Assembly (NCBI GenBank): GCA_020883125.1
Contig: JAHREW010000025.1
Span: 1 to 64,000, forward strand
Length of the DNA stretch: 64,000 nucleotides
Direction of reading: 5' to 3'
Source: Microcoleus sp. CAWBG506
GTDB lineage: Bacteria; Cyanobacteriota; Cyanobacteriia; Cyanobacteriales; Microcoleaceae
Both the position numbers and the translations under genes were made by a program. A model generated the notes under the pieces. That model was not told the origin of the DNA and made no database searches. It was given only the letters and a program-made list of their open reading frames with translations. Of this stretch, positions 8,943-17,266 are shown piece after piece (positions within the stretch are counted from its first letter, which is position 1; each line of letters opens with the position of its first letter).

Positions 8943-11030
8943 ATGGTTATTGCTTTTGGACGGGAAATCTGCTGCAATCTCGACTCGGCGGAGTCTCGCG
9001 AATGGTTGGTCACAAACGGGATCGGCGGTTATGCTAGTGGGACGATCGCCAATCTCCTCACTCGTCGCTATCACGGTCTGCTGGTGGCTGCGCTCCAACC
9101 CCCGCTGGGACGTACTTTGATGCTTGCCAAACTGGACGAGACGGCGGTGTATCACGATCGCGCCTATCCTCTTTATACAAATCGTTGGACTGACGGGACG
9201 ATAGAACCCCAGGGCTACAACTACATCGAAAGCTTTCACCTGGAAGGTACGACGCCTGTTTGGAGATTTGCGCTGGCGGACGCTATCCTAGAAAAGCGGA
9301 TTTGGATGCAACAAAGTGCTAACACAACCTATATTCAATATCGTTTGCACCGCGCCTCAAAACCGATCGCCCTGGCTGTCAAGGCCCTAATTGACTATCG
9401 CGACTACCACCACATCACCACGGCGGACGATTGGCAAATCGGTCTAGAAACCTTGGAAAAAGGCGTGTGTGTGACTGCATTTAACAAAGCTGCACCCCTC
9501 TACCTGCTAACAGATGCCCCACCAGAGGCTAAATTTCGAGTTTCTACGCCCTTATACAATTGGAACTACGGATTTGACCTCGCAGCCGAAAGGCGGCGCG
9601 GATTGGAGTGTTGTGAGGATCATCTGCACGCAGCGACTTTCCATTTCACCATCGCACCGGGACAGTCTCTGACTTTAATCGCCAGCACTGACAAAAAACC
9701 CGAATTAAACGGGGATACCGCTTTAGAACTCCGTCGCACCTATGAACAAGAATTGCTGGAACAATGGTCAAAAGTGAGAGAAGCTCCTCCTTGGATAAAT
9801 CACTTAGTGCTAGCAGCCGACCAATTTATTGTCAATCGCCCGGTGTCAGAGGAACGGGACGGGAAAACGATCGTCGCCGGCTATCCCTGGTTCAGCGACT
9901 GGGGGCGGGATACGATGATTGCTCTACCAGGTCTCACAATGTGTACCGGGCGATCGTCCATTGCTCGATCGATCCTGCGAACTTTTGCGCGGTATGTCGA
10001 TCGTGGGATGTTGCCAAACCGCTTTCCCGATAGCGGTGGCGCACCGGAATACAACACCGTAGACGCGACACTCTGGTACTTTGAGGCAATTCGCGCTTAC
10101 TACGAAGCCACTGGGGACGATGAACTTTTGAGCGAACTCTGGCCGATACTATGTGAGATAATTGATTGGCACATTAAGGGAACTAGGTATAACATCCGCG
10201 TCGATCCCGACGACGGTTTAATCTACGCTGGCGAAACCGGGGTACAACTGACTTGGATGGACGCGAAAGTTGGTGATTGGGTGGTGACTCCCCGGATTGG
10301 TAAGCCGATCGAAATCAGCGCTCTTTGGTACAATGCTCTACAAGCAATGGTCAGTTTTGCTCAAAAATTGGGCAAACCTGACTATGAATACCAGCAACTA
10401 GCCGATCGCACGGCTGCCGGATTCACCCGCTTCTGGAACGATGCCACAGGTTACTGTTATGACGTTCTGGACGGCTCAGACGGACACGACGGTTCCCTCC
10501 GACCAAATCAGATATTCGCGGTGTCGCTGCCCTTAGACTTGTCCCCCAAATCCTTGTCAGCAATGGAGATGAGGGTGAATGACAGTCATCGGTATAAACC
10601 GTTACTCACACCCGATCGCCGTCGGGGTGTGGTTGATGCCTGTGCTCAGCAGTTGTTGACTTCTGTCGGCCTTGGCAGCCTTTCGCCAGAAGACGCGCAG
10701 TATCGTGGCGAATATGGGGGAGACCAATTGCAGCGCGATCGGGCTTATCACCAGGGTACAGTGTGGGGCTGGCTGATGGGGCCTTTTGTTTTAGCCCACT
10801 TGCAGGTATACAAAGATCCAGCACAAGCGCGGGAATTGTTACAACCAATGGCACATCATTTATTAGCCGGCGGGGTTGGCAGTTTGGGCGAAATTTTTGA
10901 GGGCGATGCACCACATTCCCCACGGGGCTGCACTGCACAAGCTTGGACAGTGGCTGAGGTGCTGCGGGCTTGGTTGGCAATTAATAATACGAGAAATCAG
11001 GACACGGCAGTGCCGTGTCCCTACAATTAA
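8943..11030 (+). CDS. Amylo-alpha-1,6-glucosidase (glycogen debranching enzyme)
   Basis: 695 residues. The N-terminal domain (GDE_N type, about 1-250) begins FGREICCNLDSAESREW and WLVTNGIGGYASGT. The C-terminal (alpha/alpha)6 barrel has FSDWGRDTMIALPGL, PNRFPDSGGAPEYNTVD and YHQGTVWGWLMGPF. Enzymes of this group remove alpha-1,6-linked glucose from branched glucans. Next to treZ/treY and glucokinase, it fits a glycogen breakdown module. The start is ATG; I see no clear Shine-Dalgarno sequence. The last residues (QDTAVPCPYN) are encoded by a dispersed palindromic repeat, so the native C-terminus was replaced or extended. Confidence 0.92.
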   Translation: MVIAFGREICCNLDSAESREWLVTNGIGGYASGTIANLLTRRYHGLLVAALQPPLGRTLMLAKLDETAVYHDRAYPLYTNRWTDGTIEPQGYNYIESFHLEGTTPVWRFALADAILEKRIWMQQSANTTYIQYRLHRASKPIALAVKALIDYRDYHHITTADDWQIGLETLEKGVCVTAFNKAAPLYLLTDAPPEAKFRVSTPLYNWNYGFDLAAERRRGLECCEDHLHAATFHFTIAPGQSLTLIASTDKKPELNGDTALELRRTYEQELLEQWSKVREAPPWINHLVLAADQFIVNRPVSEERDGKTIVAGYPWFSDWGRDTMIALPGLTMCTGRSSIARSILRTFARYVDRGMLPNRFPDSGGAPEYNTVDATLWYFEAIRAYYEATGDDELLSELWPILCEIIDWHIKGTRYNIRVDPDDGLIYAGETGVQLTWMDAKVGDWVVTPRIGKPIEISALWYNALQAMVSFAQKLGKPDYEYQQLADRTAAGFTRFWNDATGYCYDVLDGSDGHDGSLRPNQIFAVSLPLDLSPKSLSAMEMRVNDSHRYKPLLTPDRRRGVVDACAQQLLTSVGLGSLSPEDAQYRGEYGGDQLQRDRAYHQGTVWGWLMGPFVLAHLQVYKDPAQARELLQPMAHHLLAGGVGSLGEIFEGDAPHSPRGCTAQAWTVAEVLRAWLAINNTRNQDTAVPCPYN

Positions 11031-11092
11031 TCTCGTGTAGGGAAACGGCACTGCCGTGTCCTCTAGATCATTCCGGCTGCGCCGGAATGATC
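10999..11092. repeat. Palindromic repeat, family C, plus a separate hairpin
   Basis: GACACGGCAGTGCCGTGTCC is followed by CTACAATTAA and then GTAGGGAAACGGCACTGCCGTGTCC: two self-complementary blocks in inverse order. The first 30 bases code the end of the debranching enzyme. Immediately after is a strong hairpin (11066-11092) with arms ATCATTCCGGC/GCCGGAATGAT, a possible transcription stop without a T-tract. Fragments of the same family recur at 12217-12392. Confidence 0.75.
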
Positions 11093-11133
11093 TGAAACCC
11101 AACCTAAACAAGTATTAGTTTAATCGGAGGTTT

Positions 11134-12174
11134 ATGGCATTATTATTGGCGGGCGATATTGGCGGAACTAAGACTATTTTGCGTTTAGTAGAAAGGACTC
11201 TTGAGGGTGAAATGAAACCTCTTTATGAGTTGCGCTATCCCAGTGGAGAGTTCCCCGATTTAGTGCCCATGGTGCAGCATTTTTTGGCGGCAACTGCTGT
11301 TAAACTGGACTTGGCATCAGTGCCGGAAACAGCTTGTTTTGCGATCGCAGGTCCTGTCGTTAACAATACTGCAAAACTGACGAATTTGCCTTGGCAGCTT
11401 GAGGTAAAGCGTCTAGAACAAGAATTAGGAATATCTCACGTTAGTTTAATTAATGATTTTGTCGCCATTGGCTACGGCGTGTCTGGTTTGGATGCGACAG
11501 ATTTGCACACTTTACAAGTCGGAAAACTCCGAGAACGCGATCCAATTGCAGTGATTGGTGCGGGTACTGGTTTGGGCAAATGTTTTGCTATTCCCGACAC
11601 CAATGGCATCAGAGTTTTTTCTTCCGAAGGGGGACACGGTGACTTTGCACCCCGTTCCGAGTTGGAGTTTCAATTGCTGAAATATTTGTTAGCAAAACAC
11701 GACATTCCCAGAATATCCATCGAGCGAGTAGTTTCGGGCCAGGGAATTGTGGCAATTTATCAGTTTTTGCGGGACATAAAATTTGCGCCGGAATCAGCGG
11801 AGGTAGGGAAAATTATCAAACAATGGGAGTCAGAAATTGGGAAAACTGAAAAAACGGTCGATCCTGGAGCGACAATTGCCAAGGCGGCACTGGAAAAGTG
11901 CGATCGACTTTCGGAACAAACCATGCAAATGTTTGTAGAAGCTTACGGCGCTGTGGCCGGAAATATGGGTGTCACCCTTTTACCCTACGGCGGTTTGTAC
12001 ATCGCTGGTGGCATTGCTGCTAAAATTTTGCCACTGATGGAAGAAGGCAGTTTTATGCGGGCGTTTACCCACAAAGGGCGCATGGATTCGCTATTGGAAA
12101 TGATACCAGTTCACATTGTTTTGAATAGCAATGTAGGGTTGATTGGAGCGGCAGTTTGTGCAGCCGGTCTTTAG
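11134..12174 (+). CDS. glk: Glucokinase
   Basis: 346 residues, the usual length of bacterial Glk. It phosphorylates glucose with ATP to glucose-6-phosphate. It has the ATP-binding LLAGDIGGTKT motif at the N-terminus, AIAGPV, the catalytic-Asp region SLINDFVAIGYG, AVIGAGTGLGKCF, SSEGGHGDFAPRS and the late GGLYIAGGIAAKILP. A good Shine-Dalgarno GGAGG sits at 11126-11130, three bases before the ATG. The position right after the debranching enzyme makes sense: debranching releases free glucose that needs phosphorylation. A palindromic repeat lies between the two genes. Confidence 0.95.
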   Translation: MALLLAGDIGGTKTILRLVERTLEGEMKPLYELRYPSGEFPDLVPMVQHFLAATAVKLDLASVPETACFAIAGPVVNNTAKLTNLPWQLEVKRLEQELGISHVSLINDFVAIGYGVSGLDATDLHTLQVGKLRERDPIAVIGAGTGLGKCFAIPDTNGIRVFSSEGGHGDFAPRSELEFQLLKYLLAKHDIPRISIERVVSGQGIVAIYQFLRDIKFAPESAEVGKIIKQWESEIGKTEKTVDPGATIAKAALEKCDRLSEQTMQMFVEAYGAVAGNMGVTLLPYGGLYIAGGIAAKILPLMEEGSFMRAFTHKGRMDSLLEMIPVHIVLNSNVGLIGAAVCAAGL

Positions 12175-12216
12175 GGTATTTTAAATAGTTTTGGCGGGTT
12201 CTCCTGCTATCCACAG

Positions 12217-12392
12217 TCAGGACACGGCTTGGCCTTAGTCCCTACAATTAATCGGGGTAGTCCAAGGGCACTGCCGTGTCTTCATAGCGAGCATAATCGA
12301 TGATTGTTTTGAGGTAGTCCAAGGGCATTGCCGTGTCCTCATAGCGAGCATAATCGATTATTTTGGGGTAGTCCAAGGGCATTGCCGTCTCC
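12217..12392. repeat. Tandem repeat with family C fragments
   Basis: The block GTAGTCCAAGGGCA-TGCCGTGTC-TCATAGCGAGCATAATCGAT occurs at about 12257 and 12314 and, truncated, at 12368 (spacing 57 and 54 bases). A GACACGGC...CCCTACAATTAA piece precedes it. It fills most of the gap between glk and the EVE gene. I see no gene in it. Confidence 0.75.
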
Positions 12393-12430
12393 TCCTTCTC
12401 TGACTCTGTACTCTCTGCGCTCTCTGCGGT

Positions 12431-12892
12431 TTAATCATTAGATTCTCTCATCTTCAAAATCTTCTGTGCTGCACCTTCAGATATCGGCATCACCGATAAC
12501 CGATTCCCTTTCCTCACCACCAAAATCTCATCAACGCTAAACTCTCGTTTTAATTCATCCAAAGATATTAACTTAGCAAATTCCTCAACAAACTCCACTT
12601 TCACAGTTTGCCAGCGAGGCGAATCAAACGTTGATTTAGCATCATAATATTCACTGTTTATATCAAACTGAGTGGGATCGGCAATATGAGTTTCAACGAT
12701 ACGCATCAACCCGACTATTCCCGGTATTTTAGTATTAGAATGGTAAAAAAAGACTAAATCGCCCTGACTCATTTCTCGCATAAAATTCCGAGCTTGATAA
12801 TTACGAACGCCATCCCAGATCGAAATCCCATCGGATTTCAAATCCGCAATACTATAAACATCAGGTTCCGACTTCATCAACCAATAATTCAT
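12431..12892 (-). CDS. EVE-domain protein
   Basis: 153 residues, almost entirely an EVE (PUA-like) domain: starts NYWLMKSEPDVYSI, then WDGVRNYQARNFM, GDLVFFYHS and GIVGLMRIVE. EVE domains bind modified bases in DNA or RNA; the exact target of the stand-alone bacterial proteins is not settled. The start is ATG. It may be transcribed alone, or with the ABC transporter gene upstream on the same strand (gap 48 bases). Confidence 0.9.
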   Translation of the reverse strand: MNYWLMKSEPDVYSIADLKSDGISIWDGVRNYQARNFMREMSQGDLVFFYHSNTKIPGIVGLMRIVETHIADPTQFDINSEYYDAKSTFDSPRWQTVKVEFVEEFAKLISLDELKREFSVDEILVVRKGNRLSVMPISEGAAQKILKMRESND

Positions 12893-12940
12893 ACAATCTA
12901 TTCGCTATCCTCATAATATTCTATTTACCTCCCACTAGAT

Positions 12941-15343
12941 TCACCTTTTTTTAACCAGATTTGATATCCGATCGAAGAATTGGAACAAAATATGATTCCA
13001 CTTCTGCAAGCACACAGTTAAGATTAAATAAACCAAAATATGCACGCACAAAATCCCCCAATTTAAACTCAAATTTTCCCAAGTGGGATCGTAAACAGGA
13101 GTAGGCTCAAAGGGCTGAGGAAGCGTACTCCCATCGGGCAATTTAGTAGCTGCGGGAACCATGGCATTTACATTCACTAAAGAGCCATAAGCACCCACAG
13201 ACCAGCGGCTTAACATCAACCAAGAAAATTTACTGGCGGCACCTTCCATCTTAAACAAAACTCCAGAAAAGATAATCTGAGGTAGTAATAACAGAGGTAA
13301 AGCGCTATTAGCTTGAGAGCTATTTTTGACGATGGCTGAAACCACTAATCCGAGACTGACGCAACTAAGTAAAGTTAGAAAAGTGGTAATGCTTACTCCG
13401 ACTGTCCAGGAAATTAAACTCGGTTCTGGGTGTTTAAAAGCAATCAAAATTATTGCTACCATTAAGATAGTTTGCAATACGGCTAACCCGGACAGGATTA
13501 AAACTTTTGAACCTACATAGGCAAATAATCCTAAATTGACTAAACGTTCGCGGAGATAAATAGCTGATTCTTTGACAATTTCTTGGAGAGAAGTTGCCAA
13601 TCCTACCCAAATGGCTGCACAGGTAAAGACAAACAAAACTCGCAAGGCTAAAGGTGCTAAAGTTGCTTCCGGTGCGCCAATTAACGGGTCTTTGTCTCTG
13701 ACTGCAAGCCGCAGTAAACTAATGCCGATCGGCGCAGTTAAAAGAGCTAAACTTAAGTTAACGCCGTCGCGGCAAACTAGCTGGAAATAACGTTGAGCAA
13801 GTATAACCAGTTGTTGGATAAAAGATACAGATTTTGGCTGGGGAGGGGGGGTAGATTTTTTTTGTGCGGTATTGTCGATGCTGAAATGATTTTCAATGTA
13901 TTGCTGATAGTAGGGAGAATTGCTAAACTTATCCGCCCAGCTTTGAACGTTGCTTTCTTCTGTTTCTAGTTCGTTGTAAATGTCGGCAAAATCACCAGTT
14001 TTAACATCAAAAAAGTCGAGGGCTATCTTTGGTGGCCCGAAGTAACAGAGGCGACCGCCACGACCCATAAATACGATGCGATCGCACATGGTGATATTCG
14101 CTGTGGCGTGAGTGACTAAAATCACCGTCCGACCTTGACTTGCCAACTTTCGCAACAGTTGCATCATCTTTTTATCCAAACCGGGGTCTAGTCCTGATGT
14201 CGGTTCGTCTAAGAAGAAGAGTTTCGGGTTGGCTAACAGTTCGACTCCGATACTAACCCGTTTGCGCTGTCCGCCACTAAGTTCTTTGACTAAAGCCTTG
14301 CTGCGGTGAGTCATTTCAATATCTTCTAAGGTTTTCGCGACTACTTGCTTAACATTTGTATCGGGTGGTAGACGTAGTTTAGCTGCATAGGTTAATACTT
14401 CTTCTACTTTTAAATCGGCGTGAATAATATCATCTTGAGGGACGTAACCAATTTGATTGCGATAAATATTAAAGTTTTTTCTGAGGTCGTCGCCGTTGAT
14501 ATAAACGACACCGCTAGTAGTTTTTTCGATTCCTAATAGTGTCCGCATTAATGTAGATTTTCCCGCGCCGCTACCGCCTACTAAGGCGACAAATTGCCCT
14601 GGTTCGATCGCTAATTTGATCCGCCTTAAACGCTTGGGAATCACCAGACAGTCAGCATCCAAACGAATTTGATTGCCGGAGTCTTGCATCTCCAACTCGC
14701 CACTGTGGTAAATTAGAGTAAACGGACCGATCCGAATGGCATCTCCCTCGGACAATTGTAGAGAATTTGTGACTCGCTGACCGTTAACAAACACGCCGTT
14801 GGCGCTGTGGTCTTGTAAAATATAATTACCGCGACTGTCTTGGTCAATGGTGGCGTGGCGTCTGGATACAAGGGGAGAGTCTAATTGCAGTGCTGCATTC
14901 GGATCGCGACCCAACAATACAGACCGATTTTTGAGGGAAATTGACTGTTTGTTTGATGCTACAACTTGATTTGCAGTGGGGTTAAAATATGTCAGTAAAA
15001 CTTGATTTTTTGGGTCAAGACCGATTTTAATTTCTGTACCATTTTTCAGACAATAACCGTCGTTGGGAGTGATGCGCGTGCGATCGACAAATAGGCCATT
15101 AGTGCTTGGCTGTTGACCGTTACCGTCGTAAATCCAGTAATTATCACCTACTTGGCGCAAAACAGCGTGAACGCTGGAAACTGCTCGCCAGAGTTCAGGT
15201 ACGATTAAATCGGCACGAGTGCGATCGCGCCCCAATACGTGTTGCTGCTGTGTCAACTCAAACTGTAAAACTTGGCCTTGACTATTTAAGACTAAATATG
15301 GTCGATTGCTTAAAGCTGTGGGTTGTCCTATGCTGCCTGTCAT
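12941..15343 (-). CDS. ABC transporter with two FHA domains (ABC-2/ABCG type)
   Basis: 800 residues. Two N-terminal forkhead-associated domains (about 15-100, HVLGRDRTRADLIV; about 135-210, LLGRDPNAALQL with SRRHA and NGVFVNGQRV) are followed by an ATPase domain (about 230-430) with Walker A VGGSGAGKST, signature LSGGQRKRVSIG and Walker B LFFLDEPTSGLDPG. The C-terminal part (about 530-800) has roughly six membrane segments of the ABC-2 type. FHA domains read phosphothreonine, so export may be controlled by Ser/Thr kinases. The substrate is unknown; half-transporters of this kind work as dimers. The start is ATG. Confidence 0.92.
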   Translation of the reverse strand: MTGSIGQPTALSNRPYLVLNSQGQVLQFELTQQQHVLGRDRTRADLIVPELWRAVSSVHAVLRQVGDNYWIYDGNGQQPSTNGLFVDRTRITPNDGYCLKNGTEIKIGLDPKNQVLLTYFNPTANQVVASNKQSISLKNRSVLLGRDPNAALQLDSPLVSRRHATIDQDSRGNYILQDHSANGVFVNGQRVTNSLQLSEGDAIRIGPFTLIYHSGELEMQDSGNQIRLDADCLVIPKRLRRIKLAIEPGQFVALVGGSGAGKSTLMRTLLGIEKTTSGVVYINGDDLRKNFNIYRNQIGYVPQDDIIHADLKVEEVLTYAAKLRLPPDTNVKQVVAKTLEDIEMTHRSKALVKELSGGQRKRVSIGVELLANPKLFFLDEPTSGLDPGLDKKMMQLLRKLASQGRTVILVTHATANITMCDRIVFMGRGGRLCYFGPPKIALDFFDVKTGDFADIYNELETEESNVQSWADKFSNSPYYQQYIENHFSIDNTAQKKSTPPPQPKSVSFIQQLVILAQRYFQLVCRDGVNLSLALLTAPIGISLLRLAVRDKDPLIGAPEATLAPLALRVLFVFTCAAIWVGLATSLQEIVKESAIYLRERLVNLGLFAYVGSKVLILSGLAVLQTILMVAIILIAFKHPEPSLISWTVGVSITTFLTLLSCVSLGLVVSAIVKNSSQANSALPLLLLPQIIFSGVLFKMEGAASKFSWLMLSRWSVGAYGSLVNVNAMVPAATKLPDGSTLPQPFEPTPVYDPTWENLSLNWGILCVHILVYLILTVCLQKWNHILFQFFDRISNLVKKR

Positions 15344-15730
15344 ACTTCAATCGCGTTTGTGAGACTCACTTTGTTAGCATATCAAAACCTGGACAACTAT
15401 AAACTTATATTAATTTTGTAGTCAAGACTTCAGTCCTTTCTCTGATTTGTGAGACAGTCCTGGACGCAATGCTCACAATTGGTAAGGTTATCTACTATCT
15501 AGAACCCCAAAAAATGTTCACAAAACTCACATTACGCACCAGAAAATTTAATATTTAAGTTCAAGAATAGATGTTTCCCAAACAGATAGTCCACAACAGG
15601 CTCGACAGTCTGTTCGACAGGAATTATGGGGATGTCCTGCTATTATTTTCTAGATTCTAGCGGAGGCAGTAGCTCAAGCCGCGCGATCCTGCTACGATCG
15701 AATTAGTTAACAAAACTTTGCATAACTGCC
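15344..15730. other. Intergenic region with no recognised gene
   Basis: This 387-base AT-rich divergent gap lies between the FHA-ABC gene and the hydrolase. It has short palindromic scraps (AGACTTCAGTCCT near 15425; CGACAGTCTGTTCGACAGG near 15603) of the small-hairpin kind seen elsewhere in the window. Promoters for both genes should be here, but none stands out. Confidence 0.4.
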
Positions 15731-16621
15731 GTGACTACACAACAGCTAGTATCAGCCAACAGCTTAGAAAAATTAATTTGGACATGGCGCGGCCACAAAA
15801 TTCAATATACAGTCCAAGGAACAGGCCGCCCTCTCATCTTAATTCACGGCTTTGGAGCTTCGATCGGACATTGGAGAAACAACATCCCCGCCCTGGCTGC
15901 TGGCGGCTACCGAGTATTCGCCCTAGACTTGTTGGGATTCGGTGCTTCTGCTAAGCCAGCCCTAGATTACAGCCTAGAATTGTGGGAAGAATTGCTGACA
16001 GATTTTTGGACGGAGTTGGTACAGGAACCGGCGGTGTTTGTCGGGAATTCCATCGGCGCTTTGCTGAGTTTGATGGTAGTCGCCAATCATCCCGAAATAT
16101 CCGCCGGCGGAGTCTTGATTAATTGTGCTGGCGGGCTCAACCACCGTCCCCAAGAACTTAACTTTCTTCTGGGATTGGTGATGGGGACTTTTGCTCAATT
16201 AGTTCGATCGCCCATTTTTGGCCCATTGCTATTCCACAACATCCGCCAAAAACACCGCATCCGCAACACCCTGCGCCAAGTCTACGGGAACCAGGAAGCC
16301 ATTACCGAGGAACTTGTAGAACTCCTCCACGCCCCCTCCTGCGATCCGGGAGCTCAACAGGTTTTTGCGTCGATTCTGACAGCCCCCGCAGGCCCTCAAC
16401 CGTCGGAATTGCTGCCCAAAGTCGATCGCCCCTTATTGGTGCTTTGGGGCGCAGATGACCCCTGGACGCCGATCGCAGGTAGTAAAATCTATCAGGATTT
16501 GGCCGATAATGGGCGATCGGTCAAATTTGTTTCGATTCCCAACACAGGGCACTGTCCCCACGACGAACGCCCCACTCAAGTCAATGCTCTGATTTTGGAC
16601 TGGATGGCCCAGTTGAATTGA
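15731..16621 (+). CDS. Alpha/beta hydrolase
   Basis: 296 residues with the alpha/beta-hydrolase fold. The oxyanion motif is ILIHGFGASIGHWRNN, the nucleophile elbow is GNSIG (Ser in VFVGNSIGALL), the acid is in LVLWGADDPWTP and the catalytic His is in NTGHCPHDERP. All triad members are present, so it is likely active. Cyanobacterial and plastid relatives include esterase- and pheophytinase-like enzymes; the sequence alone does not fix the substrate. The start is taken as GTG at 15731 because no ATG precedes the conserved region. It appears monocistronic; a possible small RNA follows it. Confidence 0.88.
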   Translation: MTTQQLVSANSLEKLIWTWRGHKIQYTVQGTGRPLILIHGFGASIGHWRNNIPALAAGGYRVFALDLLGFGASAKPALDYSLELWEELLTDFWTELVQEPAVFVGNSIGALLSLMVVANHPEISAGGVLINCAGGLNHRPQELNFLLGLVMGTFAQLVRSPIFGPLLFHNIRQKHRIRNTLRQVYGNQEAITEELVELLHAPSCDPGAQQVFASILTAPAGPQPSELLPKVDRPLLVLWGADDPWTPIAGSKIYQDLADNGRSVKFVSIPNTGHCPHDERPTQVNALILDWMAQLN

Positions 16622-16718
16622 TGAGTATCCTCAGCATCCCGATCCTTTGTGCCGAAGGCTTTCAAGGCTGATGTTTCCGCTGTTAGAAGACTTGCCAAAA
16701 AAAGTTTTGTAAAAAGTC

Positions 16719-16835
16719 TTGACAGGGTTGGCTGAGTCGGCTAGAGTAATGGACGTGTGAGGAGCGAACCAGTAAGAGCACCGAGACGAAACACGGCCAG
16801 TCGTCGGTGCTCTTTCTGTTGAAACGATTTTTTTT
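16719..16835 (+). ncRNA. Candidate small RNA with its own promoter and terminator
   Basis: TTGACA (16719-16724), a 17-base spacer and TAGAGT (16742-16747) form a good promoter. About 25 bases after it comes an 11-bp perfect stem, AAGAGCACCGA (16774-16784) with TCGGTGCTCTT (16804-16814), closed by a smaller GAC/GTC pairing around the loop GAAACACGGCCA. A T8 run follows at about 16828-16835. That would give an RNA of about 65-80 nt starting near GTGTGAGGAGCG. The loop's GAAACA is reminiscent of Yfr2-type cyanobacterial RNAs, but I cannot confirm the family. No ORF fits. Confidence 0.45.
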
Positions 16836-16955
16836 AAGTTTTAAATTATCAAAGGCTGTTAATAGTTGGGTTGCTGGTTATTTGACTGAGGCGATCGCCT
16901 TGGGCGTTGATGCTGGTAGGGCGATCGACCAACCAAAAACCTAGGTCATTAGCTG

Positions 16956-17123
16956 GGGAGCATCCCGATTTCGCATAGGCGAAGCATGACCGCAGACAAT
17001 TTATTAGTGATAACCAGAGATTTACAGCCGATTTCGCATAGGCGAAGCATGACCGCAGACAATTTATTAGCTCGCGCCAGAGATTTACAGCGGTCATGCT
17101 TCGCCCCTACGAATATATTTGCC
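16956..17123. repeat. Palindromic dispersed repeat, family D (copy 1, with a partial tandem copy)
   Basis: The core starts GGCGAAGCATGACCGCAGA and ends CGGTCATGCTTCGCCCCTAC, so the arms CGAAGCATGACCG/CGGTCATGCTTCG are inverse. Here the left part (TTTCGCATAGGCGAAGC...AGAGATTTACAG) is present twice in tandem. A single copy with nearly identical sequence, including the flank ACGAATATATTTGC, lies at 42870-42972. It is a MITE-like element with no coding capacity. Confidence 0.82.
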
Positions 17124-17266
17124 AAACACAGATGTCCCCATTCATATTTTTTCTGCTTATCTTACAACCAGTTTACAAGTTATCTCGCCTTCTTAGTCCG
17201 CGCTTGAGTGGACGAAAGTGTTTGTAGCAGCGGTTAAAACCGCCGGACGATAAACTGCCTAATAAA

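Noticed and set aside
16719-16835. Yfr1 small RNA on the minus strand
   Set aside because: The motif CTCCTCACAC is present on the minus strand, but the following bases do not form the expected terminator hairpin.
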